From: JBCBKZ01 sp039026975
GTDB lineage: Bacteria > Bacteroidota > Bacteroidia > J057
Reading direction: 5' to 3'
NCBI GenBank assembly: GCA_039026975.1
Contig: JBCCLI010000098.1
Coordinates: 1-17,729, forward strand
Length of the DNA stretch: 17,729 bases
Position 1 is the stretch's first letter. Each line of letters starts with the position of its first letter. A program made the translations under genes and the position numbers. Of the stretch, positions 7,407 to 14,070 are shown in pieces. The notes beneath the pieces were generated by a model. That model was given only the letters and a program-made list of their open reading frames with translations, ran no database searches and had not been told where the DNA came from.

Positions 7407-8477
7407 TCAGCCGTCTATCACTTTAAACAATTCGTGTAGCGGATGAGAATGAATTTCCTTAGGGTCAAAACGCTGAATGATTTCAAAGCAGACAGTAAAT
7501 CTGTCTGTGATGGGCTTAGTAAAAATCTGAAAAAGATAGCTCTCAGCATCTCTATCTACCATCACCCCCATATCATCTAATGTCTGTATGTCCCCTAATT
7601 TCTTTCTTAACGATACGACATGCTCCTTATTGGGTCTGTTAATGACATGCTGGAACTGTACCCCTCTTTTGTAGAGTTCTTTTACTGTGTGCATGATATC
7701 ATTAGTACCAAGGGCTATATGCTGAACCCCGGGGCCATTATAAAAGGTGAGAAACTTCTCCACCCTGGTTTTTTGGCTGGTTTCCGTGGCCATGGGTTCC
7801 GTAATGGGAAACCTCAGGGAAGTTCCTCTCTCATCTTTTCTAGCCATCATAATGGAATGGCTACCGGATATATCACTATCATCAAAGGGAGATTTCTTCT
7901 CAAATCCCAATGCGCGTTCATAGAAATCACACCAGAAGTCTCTCTCTGCCCATCCTACATTACTCATTAAATGGTCTAGTCCATTAATTCCTATGGAATC
8001 AGGTTGATAGACAGGAGAAAAGTCTATGTATGAGGGGAGAAAGACCCCCTGATAGTTCTTTTTTTCAATTAACAGGTGTATGGTATCCCCATAGGCATGT
8101 ATACCAGCTACAATGGCTTCCCCGGCAGGATCAGACATTTTCTGAGGAAACATGGAAGGCCTTGCCCCTTTACTTAGCGCATACTGAAACGCATAGGTGG
8201 CATCAGGAACTTCGAGGGCTATACACTTTACCCCATCCCCATGCATGTGGACGTGAGCCGCTATCTCACTGGTAGCCTGGACAGGTGCTGTCAATACCAG
8301 GGTAACCTCTCCCTGTCTCAGGGCATAAGAAACGGATTTCCTACTGCCCGTTTCAGGTCCAGAGTAGGCAAAAGGGGTAAAGCCAAAAGCTGTTTGGAAA
8401 TAGTGGACAGCTTGGCGAGCATTTGCCACATAGAATTCCAGATAGCCTACCCCAATAATAGGAAACATGGTATCCAT
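7407..8477 (-). CDS. HPPD-like Fe(II) dioxygenase with altered substrate pocket
   Basis: This is a vicinal-oxygen-chelate dioxygenase of the 4-hydroxyphenylpyruvate dioxygenase/hydroxymandelate synthase family, 356 aa, with N-terminal (about 8-150) and catalytic (about 164-335) halves. The iron triad is present: H169 (GLDHL), H253 (GVQHIA) and E332 (CFEIIQR), at normal spacing. Q252, Q317, F319 and F331 are also kept. Against ordinary Bacteroidota HPPD, recalled from memory and aligned by eye, other pocket residues differ: Ser to A212, Asn to T226 (PITEP), Gln to R238. The C-terminal gate FGxGNF is replaced without a gap by IHSHPL (342-347). No homogentisate dioxygenase or fumarylacetoacetase gene adjoins. 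I therefore call it HPPD-like, probably acting on another 2-oxo acid, and not hppD itself. It sits 51 bp after the creatininase-family gene and 19 bp before the BatA-like gene. Confidence 0.88.
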   Translation of the reverse strand: MDTMFPIIGVGYLEFYVANARQAVHYFQTAFGFTPFAYSGPETGSRKSVSYALRQGEVTLVLTAPVQATSEIAAHVHMHGDGVKCIALEVPDATYAFQYALSKGARPSMFPQKMSDPAGEAIVAGIHAYGDTIHLLIEKKNYQGVFLPSYIDFSPVYQPDSIGINGLDHLMSNVGWAERDFWCDFYERALGFEKKSPFDDSDISGSHSIMMARKDERGTSLRFPITEPMATETSQKTRVEKFLTFYNGPGVQHIALGTNDIMHTVKELYKRGVQFQHVINRPNKEHVVSLRKKLGDIQTLDDMGVMVDRDAESYLFQIFTKPITDRFTVCFEIIQRFDPKEIHSHPLHELFKVIDG

Positions 8478-8528
8478 CAGGTTAAAAGTAAAGCGTCAAA
8501 TCATTCAGACAAGTTTTAGATCTAGGTA

Positions 8529-9305
8529 TTAGATATACAACTCCTGATTATCTGTATGAGCAAGTTCTATCCAAAAGGAAGCTAGCTGCTCAGCACAAGC
8601 TTCCATAAATATTTTCCCTTTTTCCGCCGTAGCTTTTTCAGGGTTCCCTGTCCCTGTATCTTCTGTTACCTGGGACCAGGCACGCTGGGCAGTGGCCCAG
8701 CCTTCTTGAAAAGCCTTCATTTTAAACACCTTGGCCGCTCCTGTACCTGCTTCTTCTAGCGGTCTTACCCACTCAGGCCTTATGTGCAACATAGCACTGG
8801 TTTCCATTTCGCCAGCGTGATCTCCCGGCTCATGAAAATAGGTCTCCATAGGACTGGCTTTCCACCAGTCTGTACTACTTATAAATACATCTGGATATAT
8901 CCCCGCCAGCTCCCGAATCATTTGCTTAAAATGATTGGCCCCATGCCCATTAAGGATATGAAGCTTGGGCAGCTGCTGAAGGTGTAGTACCTGTGTTATA
9001 TCTTTGAGAATAGCCAGCTGAGTGCTGGGGTTCATATTGATGCAGAGAGAAATATCTAATTGGCCTGTATTCACGCCAAAAGGGATGACAGGCAGTATGA
9101 CCACCTTAGCCCCCGCTTCCCAGGCCAATTCTGCAGCCCTCTCTGCTACCGCTTCCACCTGGAAATTATCCGTTCCATACGGCAAATGATAATTATGGGC
9201 TTCTGTAGCTCCCCAGGGAAGGACAGCTAATTGGTAAGAGAGATCCCTTACAGTTTTCCAGTTAGTTTCAGCCAATATATATGGCCTAGCTCCACGCTTT
9301 TTCAT
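8529..9305 (-). CDS. Creatininase-family amidohydrolase
   Basis: A 258-residue member of the creatininase/MftE/FAPy-deformylase family, metal-dependent hydrolases of C-N bonds in cyclic or linear amides. The N-terminal motif LPWGATEAHNYHLPYGTD (29-46) supplies E35, H37 and D46. NGHGANH (119-125) supplies H121, and GDHAGEMETS (161-170) supplies E166. These are the expected two-metal ligands. The substrate is not predictable, because the family covers creatinine, formamidopyrimidines and peptide precursors, and the LPWGATEAHN version is a less characterised type. It has no signal peptide and should be cytosolic. It may start a separate unit, since a 104-bp gap with a dyad precedes it, and the HPPD-like gene follows after 51 bp. 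Confidence 0.9.
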   Translation of the reverse strand: MKKRGARPYILAETNWKTVRDLSYQLAVLPWGATEAHNYHLPYGTDNFQVEAVAERAAELAWEAGAKVVILPVIPFGVNTGQLDISLCINMNPSTQLAILKDITQVLHLQQLPKLHILNGHGANHFKQMIRELAGIYPDVFISSTDWWKASPMETYFHEPGDHAGEMETSAMLHIRPEWVRPLEEAGTGAAKVFKMKAFQEGWATAQRAWSQVTEDTGTGNPEKATAEKGKIFMEACAEQLASFWIELAHTDNQELYI

Positions 9306-9385
9306 GGTGAAGAGTTATGGCGATGTATACCCGTAGATTTGGAAGGATGACTTAATATTAGAAACTATTCGGGAGAAATTGAAAT

Positions 9386-9400
9386 ACTTATTCAATAAGT
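9386..9400. promoter_or_regulatory. 15-bp dyad (operator candidate) before the creatininase-family gene
   Basis: ACTTATT and AATAAGT form perfect 7-bp arms around a single central base, in the 104-bp gap between the vWA gene and the creatininase-family gene. A one-base centre makes a poor RNA hairpin and no T-run follows, so a protein-binding operator is the likelier reading. The site is A/T-rich and unproven. No convincing Bacteroidota -33/-7 promoter pair could be fixed around it. Confidence 0.3.
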
Positions 9401-9409
9401 AGCAAGAAA

Positions 9410-10702
9410 TTAGCGGATTAGCTCAAATGAACCATTCTCACGTTTCCTGTATTCATATTGCCCTGACCTAAAAATCTGGCCTGCCTCCATCTTGTATAAA
9501 TGGTTGATATCACTCTTATCTGTATGGATGGATCCTTTGGTGATACTAGCCAGTGTCAGGTAATGAGGGTGGATGTACCTCCCTCTCTTTCTCTGGAAAA
9601 ACTCCCTACTAGAAGCGACTCTTTTATCAGGTCTGAACAACAAGATTTTCACAGGCACTTTGAGCTTAGTCAGCAGCTGTATGTCCCTGATGGATGTCCC
9701 TGCGTCAGGAATAAGAATGACTTCCCTATATCCTCTCAGTTTCGTAGTGCCTACCAGTAGGGCTTCCATGTCATTTTCAGGGGCATCTCCTCCCAGGCCT
9801 GCTTTTTTGACTTTCAGCATGGTGAGCAGTACCTCATCTATGGAGTCAGGCCGTGCATGATAGATTCCCCCTGTTCTCCCTATCAGTTTGCGGGTGAAGT
9901 GCTTATTATTTCCATCATTAAATAAGACCAGATGTTTGATACGCTTTTTAGGTAGCTGATCCCTAAACCAACGCATGGTACTAGCCCCGTTTTCATACAT
10001 ACTCGCCGTCCAGTCCATCACTACTAACATATTATTCCAGTCATGGTGCCTGGCTAGTACATCATAGAAGGTAGAATCTGTGAGCGGGGTTTCTCCATAC
10101 ACTATTTCTGCTAGCGCCTCCATATCAGGCTCCTCTTCTATGAGCTGATTAACTTTTTCACCTGGTTTAGGGAGTTCAGGTGTAACAGCTACCATGGGTT
10201 CTTCCACCACTTCAGGCACTTCCTCTTTTCCGGGACGTATGTGAATCACAAACCCATGAAACATACTCATGGCTTCCGGTTCTGTCTCACATTGAGTCTG
10301 TAGGATGAATCGCCATCTGATATCTGTACGGGTTAACAGGCTGGTATCCAAGGCAGCTAAATTTGCCAGCCTTTTATTCAGCAGCCAGTCATAATCTGTT
10401 AACCAACGAGTAAAATCTGCGGGGTACTTGGTGAACACCAGGTCTACTCCTCTTACCCATTTAGATTGGGAAACAGGGTACTTTTGTGGTTCATGAAAAT
10501 CAGCTTTAGCATAAGGGACTTCCAGGTAGATACGCTGGGGGGTTTCTTTAATGGGGTAAGCAGAAACTTCCACCGTTTCTATCTCAGCAGCGGGAATGTA
10601 GCTCTGTGAAAATGCCTGTATGTAGGCCAGCCCTGCCAACAGTACACATGCCAGGAAGAACTTGTCATTCTCTGAGCCAGACCTAAAAAAACGCTTACAC
10701 AT
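9410..10702 (-). CDS. Secreted vWA-like protein with DxTxS metal site
   Basis: This 430-residue protein has a hydrophobic segment at about 15-31 ending AFSQ, consistent with a signal peptide or anchor. Residues 35-155 have no family I recognise. Residues about 157-195 are rich in Pro, Glu and Val and look like a flexible linker. From 222 to about 375 there is a von Willebrand A-like fold: strand NMLVVMDWTASM with D230-x-T232-x-S234 in place of the usual DxSxS, then LVLFNDGNN at 258-266, GGDAPENDMEALL at 304-316 and VILIPDAGTSIRD at 328-340. The tail (about 385-430) is basic and of unknown fold. It follows the D-aminoacylase-like gene after 35 bp in the same direction, so co-expression is likely. 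A binding or scaffolding role in the envelope is inferred from the domain only. Confidence 0.75.
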   Translation of the reverse strand: MCKRFFRSGSENDKFFLACVLLAGLAYIQAFSQSYIPAAEIETVEVSAYPIKETPQRIYLEVPYAKADFHEPQKYPVSQSKWVRGVDLVFTKYPADFTRWLTDYDWLLNKRLANLAALDTSLLTRTDIRWRFILQTQCETEPEAMSMFHGFVIHIRPGKEEVPEVVEEPMVAVTPELPKPGEKVNQLIEEEPDMEALAEIVYGETPLTDSTFYDVLARHHDWNNMLVVMDWTASMYENGASTMRWFRDQLPKKRIKHLVLFNDGNNKHFTRKLIGRTGGIYHARPDSIDEVLLTMLKVKKAGLGGDAPENDMEALLVGTTKLRGYREVILIPDAGTSIRDIQLLTKLKVPVKILLFRPDKRVASSREFFQRKRGRYIHPHYLTLASITKGSIHTDKSDINHLYKMEAGQIFRSGQYEYRKRENGSFELIR

Positions 10703-10737
10703 ACTTTGAGTACCTAAATGTTACGCGGAACTAGTCC

Positions 10738-12315
10738 CTAGGGTCTTACTGCTCTAAGCAGCTTTCCCCCTCCCTGATATACGAGAGAATCTGCCTTCAT
10801 GACCATATGGCCATTGATAAAAACATAGTCAAATCCACTTGCATATACGTGTGGATTTTCAAAAGATGCATTCTCCCTCACTTTTTCAGGATTGAATATC
10901 ACAATATCTGCCTTCTTTCCCACGGTCAAGGTCCCTCTATTTGTCATAGATAATAGCTGGGCTGGAAGAGCAGTCATTTTCCGTATGAGTTCAGGCAGGT
11001 CTACTATCTTTTTCTCCAAATAGTAGTAAGCTATCATTTTAGCAAAGGTTCCATAGCCTCTGGGATGACGCATAGTGGGACTACCATCAGAACTGACCAT
11101 TACCATACTATCTTGTATTAGCCTGGTTTGTAGCTCTTCATCCATGATAAAATAGGCAGCAGAAGCACCGGTAGGGGTAATTTCCTCCATCAGTACATCT
11201 TCATAGGGTCGATTTTTTTCTTCACTCAGCTCCTGCAGGGTTTTACCTGCATAGGGTCTAGTACCGAAGAGTGTAGCAGAGGGTCCATTTCTCTGGAGAA
11301 TTCTGTTTTTCAGGTACTGCCTAAGTTCTCCTCCCCTACGCTGCCTTACCTGTTGGTAGTTATTAGGGGGCCTGGCCCACTTAGGAAAGACAATTCCTAT
11401 GGTGGTGTAACTGGCTGTGTAGGGATACATATCTGCTGTTACCTGCTTGCCCGCCTCTCTGCCCTCTGCCAACCATGAGAGAATGATCTCTGCTCTCTCT
11501 ACACTCTTTCCATAGACAGATTTTAAGTGGGATACATGTACAGGGCAGTATGCTCCTAATGCTATCAATTCTTCCAGAGAGGCCCGAAGCTGATCATCAT
11601 CTTCATTTCTGATGTGGCTCATCATAATCCTACCATATGCCCCTGCTGTTTCCGCTACCTGCCCCAGTTCTTTTTTTCCGGCATACATTCCGGGGGTATA
11701 CTCCAAGCCGGTGGAAACACCAAAACAACCAGCCTCCAAGGCATTCTGTAAAAGCGTATCCATTTGGGCTAAGGCTTCCTCAGAAGGATTCTCCTCAAAC
11801 CTGATTCCGGATAATTCTCTTAAGGTATTATGGCCTACAAAGGGGATAATATTTAGGCCAAGGGCTACTCCATCCACCTTCGACATCCACGCTTTTATGT
11901 CATGATATGGAGGGCTAAACCCATCTTGGCCCAAACAAATAGAGGTTACCCCCATGGATAAAAAATTCTGAAAGTCTGGATTCCGTAAAGGGTCACCATG
12001 AGCATGAGCATCTATAAATCCTGGTGCCACCACTTCTCCACTTAGTTCTAAGCTGGGAATCTCAGCTAAGTCAGGCACCTCTCCTATGTACAGAATACTG
12101 TCCCCACTTAGGATGATATCCGTAACCCTTGTAGGCCCCCCCGTGCCATCTATGAGCGTCCCATTTCTGATAACTAAGTCGGGGGAAACTTGCGCTAGCA
12201 GATCAGTAAGTACCTGCTGAGAGGGCTGAGAAGGATTCCGCTCGCAGCCCAAGAGTATCACCAGGATACTTGCCACTACTGCCAACTTCCAATGGATAGA
12301 TGCATTAGCGGACAT
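10738..12315 (-). CDS. D-aminoacylase-like amidohydrolase lipoprotein
   Basis: A 525-residue amidohydrolase-superfamily enzyme of the N-acyl-D-amino-acid deacylase type, exported as a lipoprotein (lipobox LLGC, Cys24). The composite start is PDLVIRNGTLIDGTGG (45-60). Metal-site elements are PGFIDAHAH (H104, H106), MSHIRNE (H234), VHVSHLKS (H263) and SSDGSP (D410); the D-aminoacylase landmark GCFGVSTGLEYTPG is at 196-209. The C-terminal GTLTVGKKADIVIFNP closes the beta-sandwich. The metal-binding Cys of characterised enzymes (motif GNCG) reads GQDG here, with D131 in its place. It should hydrolyse N-acyl-amino acids or related compounds in the periplasm. Its start codon overlaps the end of the S41-like gene by 11 bp, implying translational coupling. 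Confidence 0.92.
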   Translation of the reverse strand: MSANASIHWKLAVVASILVILLGCERNPSQPSQQVLTDLLAQVSPDLVIRNGTLIDGTGGPTRVTDIILSGDSILYIGEVPDLAEIPSLELSGEVVAPGFIDAHAHGDPLRNPDFQNFLSMGVTSICLGQDGFSPPYHDIKAWMSKVDGVALGLNIIPFVGHNTLRELSGIRFEENPSEEALAQMDTLLQNALEAGCFGVSTGLEYTPGMYAGKKELGQVAETAGAYGRIMMSHIRNEDDDQLRASLEELIALGAYCPVHVSHLKSVYGKSVERAEIILSWLAEGREAGKQVTADMYPYTASYTTIGIVFPKWARPPNNYQQVRQRRGGELRQYLKNRILQRNGPSATLFGTRPYAGKTLQELSEEKNRPYEDVLMEEITPTGASAAYFIMDEELQTRLIQDSMVMVSSDGSPTMRHPRGYGTFAKMIAYYYLEKKIVDLPELIRKMTALPAQLLSMTNRGTLTVGKKADIVIFNPEKVRENASFENPHVYASGFDYVFINGHMVMKADSLVYQGGGKLLRAVRP

Positions 12316-13765
12316 TGCCTAAGCGGATTAGTTTTACTGTAAACTCCATGATGGGGTCTGTATTCTCAATCATATTTCCAGGCCTTATCTCTGGGGTGTA
12401 GTGCGGAATGATCCCACTGTCATCAGAGAAATAATTATTCTGAACGTAATGGAGGTAGTGTACTTTAGGTACCTGAAGGATCATCCCGGTTTTAGGAAGC
12501 CGGTAGGTAAGCATGACCCCTCCACTATGGCCGTAGTAATTCCCGCCCGTTTCTTCTCCTATGAAGGTAGCTCTATTCTCATTTCTGAGTAGGCTAGAGA
12601 GGGCCACTCCCCCATTCAAGGTATTCCCCCCGATCAGTACGTATAAATTTCCTCCGAATGCATTCCTTTCTGAAATGAAAATGGGGTTCATATTAGGGTT
12701 TAAGGTGTAAGTGCCCGAATCCCCTTTTACAAATTTTTGCGTTAGTGTCTTCTCCAGGATTCGGCTTTTCCTTCTTATTTTAGCATTGAGAAATTCTTTA
12801 AAAGGAATTCTGATTCCTATAGTCTCTGCCCCGTTCACTTCTTTATAAGATCTTTGGGCCAGGTAAGAAAACACTAAGGGATATACCCCTTCATTTTGGG
12901 TATTCTGTCTGCGTAGGTCTAAAATCAGATAAAGTGTTCTATTCTCTTTTAGCTTAGCAAAGGTCTTTTTTAGAAATTTTTTCAGTCTTCTGTTAGATTT
13001 CTCTCCTACGGCATTAATGGTAAGTACCCCCGTGCGTAAGCTGTCTATGTAGGTATAAGAGAAGGGTTTTAGGTTTTTGTTCTGTTTCTTACTTACCCTT
13101 TGTTGAAATTCATTATAGGTGATAGCGGGTATGGTGAGATTCCTTTCTCTTCCTTCTACGGGATCTACATAAGAGATGTCATACTCCTTAATGGGCCCAT
13201 ACAGTTGGGTATAGTAAAATGGAAAGGCTCGCTGGAGTTCCTTGTATACATAAGTCTCATTCCTTCCCTCAGAAGGTATGACCCGCTGGGAAGCAAATAG
13301 TATTTCCTTGAATCGCTTTCCATTAATAGAGGTAATTTCAGAGCCTACAGGAATGACGGATAAGCGATAATCACAATACATTTTTTGGTTGAGAAACCGC
13401 AAGGGAAGAGGAAAGAAGATATTCAGCTTATAAAGTTGTTTGAGGTATTCAGGGGGGAAGGAGACATGAGTTTGCTGGTTCCCCACAAAGCTAAGTACCG
13501 TATTTAGGAGTCTGTAGAACTCAGGATAGCTCAGGCTTCTATCTAACTGGGCGTAGGTTTCATCCAGTGCTTCATGTACTTCCTTAGTAGGTCTATAGGT
13601 ATATAAATTCCCGTGGGCCTGCTCCAGGATTCTTTGAAAAACGATGAAATCTTCTTGCAGATCTGATGCACTGAAAACAGAATTGAGTTCAGAAGACTGG
13701 GAGTAGCCCAGCTTAACAAAGATTAGTAGGAGGAATACCGAAAAATAGTTGATAATGCGCCGCAT
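12305..13765 (-). CDS. Secreted S41 (C-terminal processing) peptidase-like protein, nucleophile Ser replaced by Asn
   Basis: A 486-residue exported protein with a signal peptide ending near GYSQ (residues 20-23). The N-terminal helical domain (about 35-100) is followed by a PDZ-like stretch (about 128-158, with VGSEITSINGKRF), then the S41 core: ILDLRRQNTQNEG at 281-293 (the usual DLRxNxGG strand), NLYVLIGGNTLNGG at 373-386 and ATFIGEETGGNYYGHSGG at 399-416. In active S41 enzymes the position of N384 in TLNGG is the catalytic Ser (T/S-x-S-A/T). The codon is AAT, one base from AGT. The protein may therefore be a binding pseudoenzyme. It is the first gene of the minus-strand series, and its end overlaps the D-aminoacylase-like start. 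Confidence 0.85.
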   Translation of the reverse strand: MRRIINYFSVFLLLIFVKLGYSQSSELNSVFSASDLQEDFIVFQRILEQAHGNLYTYRPTKEVHEALDETYAQLDRSLSYPEFYRLLNTVLSFVGNQQTHVSFPPEYLKQLYKLNIFFPLPLRFLNQKMYCDYRLSVIPVGSEITSINGKRFKEILFASQRVIPSEGRNETYVYKELQRAFPFYYTQLYGPIKEYDISYVDPVEGRERNLTIPAITYNEFQQRVSKKQNKNLKPFSYTYIDSLRTGVLTINAVGEKSNRRLKKFLKKTFAKLKENRTLYLILDLRRQNTQNEGVYPLVFSYLAQRSYKEVNGAETIGIRIPFKEFLNAKIRRKSRILEKTLTQKFVKGDSGTYTLNPNMNPIFISERNAFGGNLYVLIGGNTLNGGVALSSLLRNENRATFIGEETGGNYYGHSGGVMLTYRLPKTGMILQVPKVHYLHYVQNNYFSDDSGIIPHYTPEIRPGNMIENTDPIMEFTVKLIRLGNVR

Positions 13766-14070
13766 ATGCCAAGCTTAACTATTTTGCTTTTCTCCTTCAA
13801 TAATAGGAATTTTTTAATTCTACCTGATTAATTACCCGCATGAAGCGTTGTGGCTCGGTGATTTTATAGTCAAAGTTCTTCTTCATCAGTTTCTCCAAAG
13901 TGATTTTATGATAGGGAAAAGCAAGTAAATTCTGTATTAATGAGTAGCTCGTATCCTATTTCTGTTTGAGATACGTTTTATGTTACTAAAGATCCGTAAT
14001 GTACGCGGGTCCATGAACAAATCTTCTTTAATTTGTTTTCCTGAATGATTCTTGATCCTAAATTAACCTT
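13766..14070. other. 305-bp divergent spacer between S41-like and T9SS-exported genes
   Basis: The start codons of the flanking genes face away from each other, so promoters for both should lie here. I could not place a convincing Bacteroidota -33 (TTTG) and -7 (TAnnTTTG) pair with correct spacing on either strand. The half nearer the S41-like gene contains a short minus-strand coding-like stretch (see next entry). No long repeat, riboswitch-like fold or terminator was seen. Confidence 0.4.
13797..13955 (-). pseudogene. Possible gene remnant or 29-codon small ORF
   Basis: On the minus strand a frame stays open from an in-frame TAG (13956-13958) to TGA at 13797-13799. Its translation is protein-like: SLIQNLLAFPYHKITLEKL, then MKKNFDYKITEPQRFMRVI and NQVELKNSYY. 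The only early ATG (13884-13886) gives a 29-residue product. The lack of an upstream start and the flanking stop fit a decayed 3' end of an old gene better than an intact gene, but chance cannot be excluded at this length. I do not recognise a family. It ends 31 bp before the S41-like start codon. Confidence 0.2.

Noticed and set aside
7620..7970. 116-codon open frame on the plus strand inside the HPPD-like gene
   Set aside because: It runs antisense to the iron-ligand region of the dioxygenase; no signal peptide, motif or ribosome entry site supports it.
7407..8477. Naming the dioxygenase gene hppD
   Set aside because: The substrate-contact residues and C-terminal gate differ from HPPD, and no tyrosine-degradation neighbours are present.
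9410..12331. Shared GCGGATTAG at 9413-9421 and 12323-12331 as a regulatory repeat
   Set aside because: Both copies lie at gene 3' ends, are only nine bases long and show no further similarity; likely chance.
13966..14000. TTTG and TACTAAAG as a Bacteroidota -33/-7 promoter for the T9SS-exported gene
   Set aside because: The -7 element departs from TAnnTTTG and the spacing cannot be fixed with confidence.
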